From: CAZOOR01 sp964581505
Lineage (GTDB): Bacteria > Bacteroidota > Ignavibacteria > Kapaibacteriales > UBA2268
NCBI GenBank assembly: GCA_964581505.1
Contig: CAZOOR010000097.1
Coordinates: forward strand, 1 to 6,446
Direction: 5' to 3'
Length of the DNA: 6,446 nucleotides
The notes under the pieces are model-generated. The model was given only the letters and a program-made list of their open reading frames with translations. It was not told where the DNA came from and searched no databases. The stretch's first letter is position 1, and every line of letters begins with the position of its first letter. Shown here piece after piece: positions 1-5,755 of the stretch. The position numbers and the translations under genes are program-made.

Positions 1-71
1 AAAGGTATATACAAATATAATGATTATCGGAAAATAATAATAATTTTTTATTAATTTCTTTCTAACATTAC

Positions 72-133
72 TGTCATCCTTTAGACAGCGAAGTAGCGAC
101 GAAGTCCAAACTGGAATCTCGTTAGCCGTAGAA
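72..133. repeat. Possible degenerate dispersed repeat (GTCATCCT...GCGAAG...ATCTC type)
   Basis: The segment begins TGTCATCCTTTAGACAGCGAA and runs through GAATCTCGTTAGCCGTAG. Its layout resembles the GTCATTCTGAGC...GCGAAGAATCTC sequences I remember from intergenic DNA of Bacteroidota-like genomes. A partial counterpart sits at about 5570-5592 (GTTATTCTGAGCCGCAGGCGAA). The resemblance within this window is loose, and family membership is inferred from memory and not from an alignment. Confidence 0.25.
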
Positions 134-150
134 TAAATTAATTGCCTTTT

Positions 151-195
151 AAGTCTCCCCGAACAAGAGGGAATTTAGGGGGGATGTCGGCTGTC
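151..195 (+). repeat. Dispersed repeat, copy A (pairs with 5458-5500)
   Basis: This copy reads AAGTCTCCCC, then AGAGGGAATTTAGGGG, then TGTCGGCTGT. It aligns almost base for base with 5458-5500, which has AAGTCCCCTC, AGAGGGGATTTAGGGG and TGTCGGCTGT in the same order and spacing, with one indel near the middle. In this copy the CCCC/GGG palindrome is partly decayed, while copy B keeps it perfect. Both copies are non-coding and in the same orientation, on opposite sides of the four-gene block. Strand is given as the orientation written. Confidence 0.5.
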
Positions 196-238
196 AGTTA
201 GTCGGAGTCAGGACGGGGTGGTGAGTTCCAAACAACCG

Positions 239-264
239 GCTCTCTCACAATGTGGCGAGGGAGA
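239..264. repeat. Imperfect palindrome around CACAATGTG
   Basis: CTCTCTCACAATGTGGCGAGGGAG can fold as an imperfect hairpin centred on CACAATGTG. Its reverse complement (CTCCCTCGCCACATTGTG, then AGAGAG) resembles the palindromes at 5413-5446 and 5735-5755. The three look like diverged copies of one family. It lies directly beyond the nuoK terminator. Confidence 0.35.
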
Positions 265-271
265 AACAGCC

Positions 272-303
272 AAAAAAAAGCCGCTTATCTAAGCGGCTTT
301 TTT
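272..303 (-). terminator. Rho-independent terminator after nuoK (bidirectional layout)
   Basis: A GC-rich stem GCCGCTT (280-286) pairs perfectly with AAGCGGC (291-297) around a four-base ATCT loop. Eight A residues precede it (272-279) and six T residues follow it (298-303) on the plus strand. Read on the minus strand, the stem is followed by a run of eight T, the classic intrinsic terminator. It begins 17 nt past the nuoK stop codon and so ends the minus-strand gene block. The flanking A and T tracts mean it could also stop plus-strand transcription, although no plus-strand gene is visible here. Confidence 0.9.
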
Positions 304-319
304 GTTTTAATAGTAATTC

Positions 320-628
320 TTACCATTTCATAACATTCACTTCATCGACATAGACCGTCTTCTTGTTGCGGAAAAGTGCAAGCACGATAGCCAGCCCGAT
401 AGCCGCTTCTGCCGCCGCAACAGCCATAACAAAGAAAACGAAAATCTGTCCTGCGGTATCGCCCATATACGAAGCAAATGCTACAAATGTCAGATTAACC
501 GAATTGAGCATCATCTCAATAGACATAAATATTATAATTGCATTCCTGCGTGTTAGTACGCCAACTACTCCGGTTACAAATATCATTGCCGCGAGTATTA
601 AATAGTAATTGATTGGTATTGTATGCAT
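320..628 (-). CDS. nuoK: NADH-quinone oxidoreductase subunit K (complex I)
   Basis: This 102-residue membrane protein matches NuoK in length (about 100 residues) and in its three hydrophobic segments (roughly 7-25, 30-53 and 61-86). NuoK is one of the antiporter-like parts of the complex I membrane arm and helps couple quinone reduction to proton pumping. The two membrane glutamates essential in the family are present: Glu38 in SIEMMLNSVN and Glu74 in VAAAEAAIGLAI, equivalent to E. coli Glu36 and Glu72. The start is the ATG at 628. No clear Shine-Dalgarno site precedes it (TTTGAAATTATT), and the short 20-bp gap after nuoJ suggests coupled expression. Unusually, nuoL/M/N do not follow: a strong terminator comes 17 nt after the stop. 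MrpC of cation antiporters is a relative, but the AAAEAAIGLAI signature and the pairing with NuoJ favour NuoK. Confidence 0.96.
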   Translation of the reverse strand: MHTIPINYYLILAAMIFVTGVVGVLTRRNAIIIFMSIEMMLNSVNLTFVAFASYMGDTAGQIFVFFVMAVAAAEAAIGLAIVLALFRNKKTVYVDEVNVMKW

Positions 629-648
629 AATAATTTCAAAATTAGTTA

Positions 649-1152
649 TTAATCCACTTTTCTTTTTGCTAAAATAACCGAACCGATGATAGCGGCAAGC
701 AGTAGCAGTGATATTGCCTCGAACGGAAACAAATAATTATTGAATAAATCATTGCCAATTACTTCGGGTGAACCTACCATTGCAATTTGTCCGCTTGTAT
801 TGCCACCTGTGGTGGAAAAATACAAAATGGCAAATTGTATAGCCAGAATAAATCCGAAACTAATTGCAATTAATTTCCTTGCATTAAATTTTTCCTTCAA
901 TTTTTCTTCATCGCCGAGGTTCAGCAACATAATTACAAATATAACCAAGACCATTATAGCACCTGCATAAACAAGTATTTGCAGGACAGCAAGAAACTGA
1001 GCGTTCAAGCTCAGGTATAGACCGGCAAGCATAAAGAAATGAAATATCAGCGAAATTGCAGAGACAACAGGATTTTTGTGTCTTATTGTTGTTATTCCGC
1101 TTGCTATTGCCAATGCTCCCAATACGAAAAATATTATTAAATCAAAGCTCAC
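649..1152 (-). CDS. nuoJ: NADH-quinone oxidoreductase subunit J (complex I)
   Basis: This 167-residue protein has five hydrophobic segments (about 3-22, 29-48, 54-78, 94-113 and 144-163), as expected for NuoJ. NuoJ sits in the complex I membrane arm next to NuoK, near the junction that passes conformational change from the quinone site to the pumps. The family signature is clear at residues 58-78: QILVYAGAIMVLVIFVIMLLN without its last N, followed by N78, i.e. the conserved third helix with its YAGAIMVL core. A conserved acidic FEAISLLLLAA segment lies in the last helix. Translation begins at a GTG (1152). An in-frame TAG at 1159-1161 rules out any start further upstream, and AAAGAG about ten bases before the GTG is a weak ribosome-binding candidate. 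The gene is followed 20 bp later by nuoK and preceded by a RelA/SpoT gene, not by nuoI. Confidence 0.95.
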   Translation of the reverse strand: MSFDLIIFFVLGALAIASGITTIRHKNPVVSAISLIFHFFMLAGLYLSLNAQFLAVLQILVYAGAIMVLVIFVIMLLNLGDEEKLKEKFNARKLIAISFGFILAIQFAILYFSTTGGNTSGQIAMVGSPEVIGNDLFNNYLFPFEAISLLLLAAIIGSVILAKRKVD

Positions 1153-1187
1153 TTTATTCTATCTCTTTATTTAAATAAAATTGTTCT

Positions 1188-1195
1188 CAAAAATA
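1188..1195 (-). promoter_or_regulatory. Possible Bacteroidota-type -7 promoter element before nuoJ
   Basis: On the minus strand the spacer between the RelA/SpoT gene and nuoJ contains TATTTTTG, an exact match to the Bacteroidota -7 consensus TAnnTTTG. It would place a transcript start near 1181, about 30 nt before the nuoJ GTG. No clear TTG-type -33 box is present, only a T-rich tract upstream, and AT-rich spacers produce such matches by chance. If real, it would let nuoJK be expressed apart from the upstream genes. Confidence 0.25.
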
Positions 1196-1222
1196 GTAAT
1201 TTTTTCTGAAAAAAAATACATT

Positions 1223-3409
1223 TTATTCAATATATCTTTCTATACTTTTTACTCCTTCAATTTCTTCTAATTTTTCGAGGAGCTGATTAAAGACTGCAAT
1301 TTGCTTAAAACTGATTGTGAGAATGCCAGTTTGCTCATTTTTATCTATATTGAATTTAAAGCCTAAAATTTTTATTCCCTGCAAAGTTACTATTGTTGAT
1401 GTAATCTTTGCATTAATGTCAGGCTGGCTTTCGGTTCGTATCACAAGTTTGGAGTGATACCCGTCTTTGTGAATTTGAGACCAGTCAAGACGTATTATTG
1501 TATTCTGCTTGGCGCTTACTAATTCGAGAATTTTATTGCATTCCCGCCGATGCACGATAATCTCTTTGCCCGGATTAATCTCACCGGAAATCCTATCGTC
1601 AGGCAGAGGATAGCAACATTTGGCTAGACGAAGCGGCAAATTAATTTCAATCTGTTTACCGGTTTTCGTCTCTGTCAAGTCATTATAATTTCTTTGCTCA
1701 ATTACCCGATTTATTGCCGCCAGCACTTGGTCTATATGAAAACTTCCTTCGCTTAGAGACGCATAGAAATCCTCAGAATGATTGAAATCAAAATGCCGGA
1801 CTACTTGCCGTAATTCTTTGAGCGAGAGATGTATTTGATTTTTATCCAAAGCATCTCGCCATATTTTTCTTCCTTCTTCGACGATTTCCTTTCTCTCGTC
1901 CTTCAAAAACTTTTGAATCGTTGTGCGTGCTTTATGTGTAATCACAAATGTAAGCCATTCGGGGGAGGGTGATTTGCTCTCTGAAGTTAAGATTTCAACA
2001 ACATCACCGCTCTGTAATTTATAATCAATTGGGACAACTCTGCCGTTCACCTTAGCACTTATACAATGATTGCCGATTTCCGTATGAATGCCATAAGCAA
2101 AATCAAGGGCGGTAGAATCCTTAGGAAATACCCGAAACTCATTCTTCGGTGTAAATACATATATTTCGTCAAAAAGTAATGTGCGGCGTACAGACTCAAT
2201 TAATTTATCGGGTTTGTCATCGCCAATTGTCTCGAATATACTGCGTATCTGGTCGAGCCAACCCTCAACATTGTCATTCTGTAATACCGTCTGTGCAGGT
2301 AGTAATCCCGATTTATATTTAAAATGGGCGGCAAGACCTCTCTCTGCAATTTCATGCATTTGCTTTGTACGAATTTGTACCTCAACTGGTTTTTTGTCTT
2401 TCCCAAAAAATGCAATATGTATTGATTGATAACCGTTCTTCTTGGGACTTGCAATATAATTCTTGTATGTAGCTGGCATTGTCTCGTAAATATCGGAGAT
2501 AATACTCAATACTATATAGCAAAGATGATGATTATCCGTATCAAGAATTACCCTGATAGCAAATAGGTCGTAAAGCTCTTCGACAGGTTTGTTCCTTAAT
2601 ATTGTTTTATTATAAATAGAATAAAGATGCTTTACCCTACCTGTGATTTCGTATTTAATATTCTGTGCTTTAAAAAATTCATCTTCGTTCAGTTTGTCTT
2701 TGATTGGCTTTATGAAGTCCAGCAGATAGTCCTCGCGGTCCTTTCGTGAGAACTGAACGGCTTTGCGTATCTTTTTATATGTGTCATAATGTAGAATTTT
2801 GAACGCTTGGTCTTCGAGTTCCCATTTGATATTAGCAAGACCGAATCGATGAGCAAATGGAGCGTATATTTCCAGAGTTTCGGTTGCAAGTTTCTTTTGT
2901 TTCTCTGTGTCCAGATATTGCAGGGTTCGCATATTATGCAATCGGTCTGCCAGCTTGATTAGAATAATTCTTACATCTTTGAATAATGAAAGCAATAGTC
3001 GCCGATAATTATCTAACTCATTAATATTATGATTTTCAACGTGATGAATTTTTTGAACAGTGCCTACAATTTCGGCGACAGTAGGACTAAACTCCGTTGC
3101 AATATCTTTAAGAGAATATCTTGTGGAATGTCGTGTGATTTCGTGCAGTAGTGCCGATGTAACGGATATATCATCTAAGGGCATTTCCGTTGCGATAATC
3201 ATTGCAACACTTAACGGATGCGTATAATATGGTTCGCCGGATTTTCTGCGTTGATTCTTATGTATTGTAACGCACCATTGGAAGGCTTTTCTAATATTAT
3301 GCTCATCGAAAGAAGATAAGTGCGTGCGGCAGGCTTGAAGCAATTGCTCCAAATCTGCCTGTACGTCCAAGCCTAAATTTTCTTTTTTTTCTAAATCAAC
3401 GTCAAACAC
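1223..3409 (-). CDS. Long RelA/SpoT-family (p)ppGpp synthetase with degraded hydrolase site
   Basis: This 728-residue cytosolic protein has the full architecture of long stringent-response enzymes: pseudo-HD hydrolase domain (about 40-200), synthetase domain (about 250-370), TGS (about 412-475), helical region, conserved-cysteine zinc-finger-like domain (C598, C599, H620, C624) and C-terminal ACT domain (about 652-728). The synthetase site looks intact: GRVKHLYSIYNK at 257-268, D281 in YDLFAIR, NGYQSIH at 325-331 and EVQIRT at 343-348, so transfer of pyrophosphate from ATP to GDP/GTP is expected. In the HD domain H64, H89, D155 and N159 remain (KLADRLHNM), but the usual HDVVED motif reads HEITRH. 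The metal-ligand aspartate is thus Glu90, and the catalytic Glu-Asp pair is Arg93-His94. Loss of (p)ppGpp hydrolysis is therefore inferred. I leave the symbol empty because RelA-like and Rel/SpoT paralogs cannot be separated by eye. The start is a GTG; an in-frame TAA at 3413-3415 excludes upstream starts, and only a weak GGG precedes it. Confidence 0.93.
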   Translation of the reverse strand: MFDVDLEKKENLGLDVQADLEQLLQACRTHLSSFDEHNIRKAFQWCVTIHKNQRRKSGEPYYTHPLSVAMIIATEMPLDDISVTSALLHEITRHSTRYSLKDIATEFSPTVAEIVGTVQKIHHVENHNINELDNYRRLLLSLFKDVRIILIKLADRLHNMRTLQYLDTEKQKKLATETLEIYAPFAHRFGLANIKWELEDQAFKILHYDTYKKIRKAVQFSRKDREDYLLDFIKPIKDKLNEDEFFKAQNIKYEITGRVKHLYSIYNKTILRNKPVEELYDLFAIRVILDTDNHHLCYIVLSIISDIYETMPATYKNYIASPKKNGYQSIHIAFFGKDKKPVEVQIRTKQMHEIAERGLAAHFKYKSGLLPAQTVLQNDNVEGWLDQIRSIFETIGDDKPDKLIESVRRTLLFDEIYVFTPKNEFRVFPKDSTALDFAYGIHTEIGNHCISAKVNGRVVPIDYKLQSGDVVEILTSESKSPSPEWLTFVITHKARTTIQKFLKDERKEIVEEGRKIWRDALDKNQIHLSLKELRQVVRHFDFNHSEDFYASLSEGSFHIDQVLAAINRVIEQRNYNDLTETKTGKQIEINLPLRLAKCCYPLPDDRISGEINPGKEIIVHRRECNKILELVSAKQNTIIRLDWSQIHKDGYHSKLVIRTESQPDINAKITSTIVTLQGIKILGFKFNIDKNEQTGILTISFKQIAVFNQLLEKLEEIEGVKSIERYIE

Positions 3410-3451
3410 AAATTACCCATTCTTAATATTAATTGGAAAAACACTCGTAAA

Positions 3452-5221
3452 TTATTTATAATTGGGAGTTGCGGGATATATACGGAAAAGTTCCCATGGA
3501 CCGGGGGTATTTTTCCTTGCTCTCATCATAAATCCGCCACCGCCAATTGCAGTTACATATTTACCTGCGATTGTTTTCAGGCGGATATGTTCATTATCAA
3601 CTTCCTCGACAATAAATACTGATGATGTATTTGGGGTTTCTACTTTTGAGTAAGAGCCGTTTTCATCAATAGATATATATTTACCATCTGGGGCTTTTAT
3701 TGCTATTTTATTGTCTCCGATTTTGACAAATTCAAATGTCTCGTTTGCGCTTAATTCTTTACTTGTAAACACAATTTTCCCGTTTCTGCATACTGCATAA
3801 TGTCCGTTTTGGGAAATCAAACCATAAGTGTTTATTTTAACAAGTTTAAAGACTTCATAAGGATTGACAAATTCCGACCTTGCTCTGATTTCGTTTTCGC
3901 CGCCACCCTCGGCGCATACAAATAAATTGTTTGCCGCTTTCAGTGCAATTTTATTCCCCTCTAATTCAAAAAGTTCAAACTGAGAGCGTCCCTCAATAGT
4001 ATCGAGCATAGCATCAAGATTGCGACTTTTTGCACTGAGTGACAGATAGTGATTATTATATGTCTTCAACGCAATTTTGTTGCTATTCAGGGCAACAATA
4101 CGAAATGTTTCCCAAGTAGCGACACTTTCTCTATTGGCAACAAGATTGCCGCCACCGCCTTTTTCGGCACAGAGAAAATGCCCGTCATTTGTCATAATTG
4201 CAAACTTGCCGAAAATACTTGGCATCTCATTTATTGATTTTAATAATGGTTCTGTCGTAATCGGTTTATATGTTGTAATACTGTTTATTCTATTGTTTAC
4301 TCGTACCGCTTCGCCAGCCCTCATTGTGCCGCTTACTTCTGCTTCCGTATTTGATGCAGTCAAATCATCATCTTGCTTTGCTGATGATAAAAACACAAAA
4401 TCCCCCTTGTCCAAATGTGGATTGCGAATTTTTCCGTATTGAGGGTGCTGAGTGCCTCGCGAATAATTAACGACTTTTTCTTGTAAAAATTCTCCGAGTT
4501 CGGTACCTGTAATAAATCCGTCCTTATTTACATCAGCCTCACCTTCCAGTGCAGAAATAAATTGTGTCCTAAACACGCTTTCGTCAGGTACAGTCTCGTC
4601 AGCACTGCCGGAAGTAATGAATTGGCGTACAGGCTTTGTTGTTTTGTATGAAATATTTTCCGGAATGGCTCGCGAAATTGCAAAAATAGAACCGGAAAAA
4701 CAGGCATCGAATAGAAATAAAGCATGCTTAGATTGTATTTGCTTTGCATATACTTCTATTTGTTGCATTGTCATTGCTTTAGATAGGAAGCCGTTTTTAT
4801 CAAGATTAGGATTGGGGGCATCAACCGGAACAATATAGCCCATCTCCTCACCATAAGCAGTGCGAATTGTATGTCCATGTCCTGCAAAATATAGAAGCAA
4901 ACGGTTGTCGGGGTCTAATCCGTACTGATTAATAAAATCTCTGAAAGCTGTGCGAAGCTCATCTAAATTCGGGTCAATCGAAGTGATAACCGTAAAGCCC
5001 TGTTGTTCGAGTTCGTCTTTCACTGCCGCAATATCCTGTAATACGCCGCTCAGTTTGGGCCAACCGTTATAATAATTGCTTGCACCAATAATCAAAGCGT
5101 AGCTATGCTTGTACAATTGCACGGGTTCGCCGCCTGAATTCTTCAAAACAATATCCTGCGATTGGAGCAATTCCGAGCCGAATATCATAATCAACAATAA
5201 GATAATTAATCTCTTATTCAT
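3452..5221 (-). CDS. Secreted caspase-family (C14) protease with EF-hand and double fascin-like beta-trefoil
   Basis: The 589-residue protein starts with a Sec signal peptide (MNKR, hydrophobic 5-15, likely cleavage around residues 20-23, no lipobox Cys), so it acts in the periplasm or outside. Residues about 40-275 form a caspase/metacaspase-like p20 domain with the catalytic dyad visible: His115 in YFAGHGH and Cys174 in FDACFSG. Asp172, two before the Cys, is the position linked in metacaspases to basic P1 preference. A canonical EF-hand loop, DVNKDGFITGTE (230-241), suggests calcium binding. After a polar linker (about 280-330) come six repeats of about 40 residues (336-376, 379-420, 421-461, 464-501, 502-541, 542-582) with motifs such as NKIALKAANN and WETFRIV. 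These are typical of fascin/actin-crosslinking beta-trefoils, so probably two trefoils. Repeats 1, 3 and 6 carry a GGG(G) loop. The substrate is unknown; a ricin-type lectin fold is the main alternative for the C-terminus. The ATG has AGGA six bases upstream. The gene is 42 bp from the RelA/SpoT gene downstream. Confidence 0.9.
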   Translation of the reverse strand: MNKRLIILLLIMIFGSELLQSQDIVLKNSGGEPVQLYKHSYALIIGASNYYNGWPKLSGVLQDIAAVKDELEQQGFTVITSIDPNLDELRTAFRDFINQYGLDPDNRLLLYFAGHGHTIRTAYGEEMGYIVPVDAPNPNLDKNGFLSKAMTMQQIEVYAKQIQSKHALFLFDACFSGSIFAISRAIPENISYKTTKPVRQFITSGSADETVPDESVFRTQFISALEGEADVNKDGFITGTELGEFLQEKVVNYSRGTQHPQYGKIRNPHLDKGDFVFLSSAKQDDDLTASNTEAEVSGTMRAGEAVRVNNRINSITTYKPITTEPLLKSINEMPSIFGKFAIMTNDGHFLCAEKGGGGNLVANRESVATWETFRIVALNSNKIALKTYNNHYLSLSAKSRNLDAMLDTIEGRSQFELFELEGNKIALKAANNLFVCAEGGGENEIRARSEFVNPYEVFKLVKINTYGLISQNGHYAVCRNGKIVFTSKELSANETFEFVKIGDNKIAIKAPDGKYISIDENGSYSKVETPNTSSVFIVEEVDNEHIRLKTIAGKYVTAIGGGGFMMRARKNTPGPWELFRIYPATPNYK

Positions 5222-5227
5222 TACCGG

Positions 5228-5231
5228 TCCT
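5228..5231 (-). promoter_or_regulatory. Shine-Dalgarno site of the caspase gene
   Basis: AGGA on the minus strand lies six bases before the ATG at 5221. This supports that start and agrees with the signal peptide that immediately follows it. It is the clearest ribosome-binding site in the window; nuoK and the RelA/SpoT gene have weak or no such site. Further up, TACGTTTA (minus strand of 5264-5271) is a one-mismatch match to the Bacteroidota -7 box, but no -33 box accompanies it. Confidence 0.55.
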
Positions 5232-5296
5232 AATAATTTAAAAGCAATTACTAATATAACTAATAAACGTATGAAATAAAATTATTATTTTAGATA

Positions 5297-5316
5297 TAAT
5301 ACCGCCGGTGGCTATG
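5297..5316 (+). repeat. AATACCGCCGG short repeat, copy 1
   Basis: AATACCGCCGGTGGCTATG here matches AATACCGCCGGAGGCAATG at about 5591-5609, differing at two positions. Both copies are followed by a CTAAT or CATTAG-like stretch. The element is non-coding and lies about 80 bases upstream of the caspase start, so it is not an obvious operator. Confidence 0.35.
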
Positions 5317-5365
5317 TGTACATTAGAATTAAACAATATCTCTCAGGCTTTGGCTGGAACAGATA

Positions 5366-5393
5366 CAAACCGCACCCTTCAAGGTGGCGGTTG
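5366..5393 (+). repeat. Imperfect hairpin CAAACCGCACCCTT/AAGGTGGCGGTTG
   Basis: The arms around a CA loop pair with about one bulge (AACCGC with GCGGTT outside, ACCCTT with AAGGTG inside). A related hairpin occurs at 5530-5557. It looks like a terminator stem, but no T-tract follows on either strand, so it is listed as a repeat. Confidence 0.4.
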
Positions 5394-5412
5394 TAATATC
5401 TCTTTTGCCTTT

Positions 5413-5446
5413 CCTCCTCGCCTTGTGCGATAGGGCAGGGGTGAGG
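5413..5446 (+). repeat. CCTCnTCGCC...GGGCAGGGGTGAGG palindrome-like element
   Basis: The sequence opens CCTCCTCGCCTTGTGCGATA and ends GGGCAGGGGTGAGG. It resembles the CCCTC...GAGGGCAGGGGTGAGG intergenic motif I recall from many bacterial genomes. Its first half resembles the reverse complements of 239-264 and 5735-5755, and its second half resembles 211-224. Assignment to a known family is from memory. Confidence 0.35.
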
Positions 5447-5457
5447 AACGGCTGTTT

Positions 5458-5500
5458 AAGTCCCCTCTAAAAAGAGGGGATTTAGGGGTGTGTCGGCTGT
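5458..5500 (+). repeat. Dispersed repeat, copy B, with perfect 8-bp hairpin
   Basis: TCCCCTCT (5461-5468) pairs perfectly with AGAGGGGA (5473-5480) around an AAAA loop, followed by TTTAGGGGTG and TGTCGGCTGT. Copy A at 151-195 has the same order of parts with a decayed palindrome. The better preserved palindrome here suggests that the hairpin is part of the ancestral element. The TGTCGGCTGT tail recurs at 5517-5526 and, with one extra base, at 5673-5683. Confidence 0.55.
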
Positions 5501-5529
5501 TCTACTTTTCAGGCTGTGTCGGCTGTCTC

Positions 5530-5557
5530 AAACCGCATTCTTCAGGGTGCGGTTTTT
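5530..5557 (+). repeat. Terminator-like hairpin AAACCGCA/TGCGGTTT with T tract
   Basis: AAACCGCA (5530-5537) pairs with TGCGGTTT (5548-5555) over a ten-base loop, and two further T residues follow, giving five T in total. On the plus strand this is terminator-shaped, but no plus-strand gene precedes it. The stem is shared with 5366-5393, so membership of a repeat family is at least as likely as a true terminator. Confidence 0.4.
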
Positions 5558-5589
5558 ACTACAAACGTTCGTTATTCTGAGCCGCAGGC

Positions 5590-5609
5590 GAATACCGCCG
5601 GAGGCAATG
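5590..5609 (+). repeat. AATACCGCCGG short repeat, copy 2
   Basis: This is the second copy of the element at 5297-5316, here preceded by TTCTGAGCCGCAGGCG, itself resembling the start of the segment at 72-133. Two repeat types therefore abut, consistent with a mosaic of degenerate elements. Confidence 0.35.
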
Positions 5610-5724
5610 GCGCAGCTAATCTATGTCTATCTCCTTTCAGTTCCACTCTGCAAGAGACGCAGTCAGACAGGGTGTTCGGCTGTTCTCAATAGCCTACGTA
5701 CTTTAGCATAGTAATCAATATAGC

Positions 5725-5755
5725 AAAAAAATCGCCTATCCACAATGTGCAGAGG
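5725..5755 (-). terminator. Possible terminator of the repeat-protein gene
   Basis: On the minus strand CCTCTGCAC pairs with GTGGATAGG around an ATT loop with two mismatches (5735-5755). GCGA and seven T residues (5725-5731) come next. It lies 20 bases past the stop codon of the upstream gene, which is a suitable place for an intrinsic terminator. The stem is imperfect and resembles the palindrome at 239-264, so it may instead be another repeat copy that serves this role by chance. Confidence 0.4.

Larger units (their letters stand above)
1..271. other. Non-coding region downstream of nuoK, containing degenerate repeats
   Basis: No open frame here resembles a gene. The first 70 bases are very AT-rich. 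From about 72 onward the stretch holds three repeat-like pieces that resemble elements at 5222-5775: a segment at 72-133, an AAGTC...TTTAGGGG...TGTCGGCTGT element at 151-195, and a hairpin around 239-264. The piece at 211-224 (GGACGGGGTGGTGAG) also resembles GGGCAGGGGTGAGG at 5433-5446. The region starts just beyond the nuoK terminator, so it is probably untranscribed spacer. What lies further left cannot be seen. Confidence 0.6.

Noticed and set aside
320..1152. Mrp-type cation antiporter subunits instead of complex I
   Set aside because: The NuoK-specific AAAEAAIGLAI with Glu38/Glu74 and the NuoJ YAGAIMVL helix fit complex I better, and no other Mrp-like gene is present.
1153..1222. Terminator between the RelA/SpoT gene and nuoJ
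   Set aside because: Only A/T tracts and a weak TTTATTTAAATAAA palindrome are present; there is no GC-containing stem before a T run.
2200..2454. An 84-codon minus-strand frame overlapping the RelA/SpoT gene in another phase
   Set aside because: The conserved synthetase motifs are read in the main frame without interruption, so this is an out-of-frame shadow and not a frameshift product.
4077..4442. A 121-codon plus-strand open frame inside the caspase gene
   Set aside because: It lies wholly opposite a gene with clear domains, has a low-complexity composition (LPPPPFSAQ) and no recognisable domain or ribosome-binding site; it is an antisense shadow.
5490..5711. A 73-codon plus-strand frame in the 5222-5775 spacer
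   Set aside because: It is made of the repeat and hairpin sequences, gives a protein with no domain, and has no ribosome-binding site.
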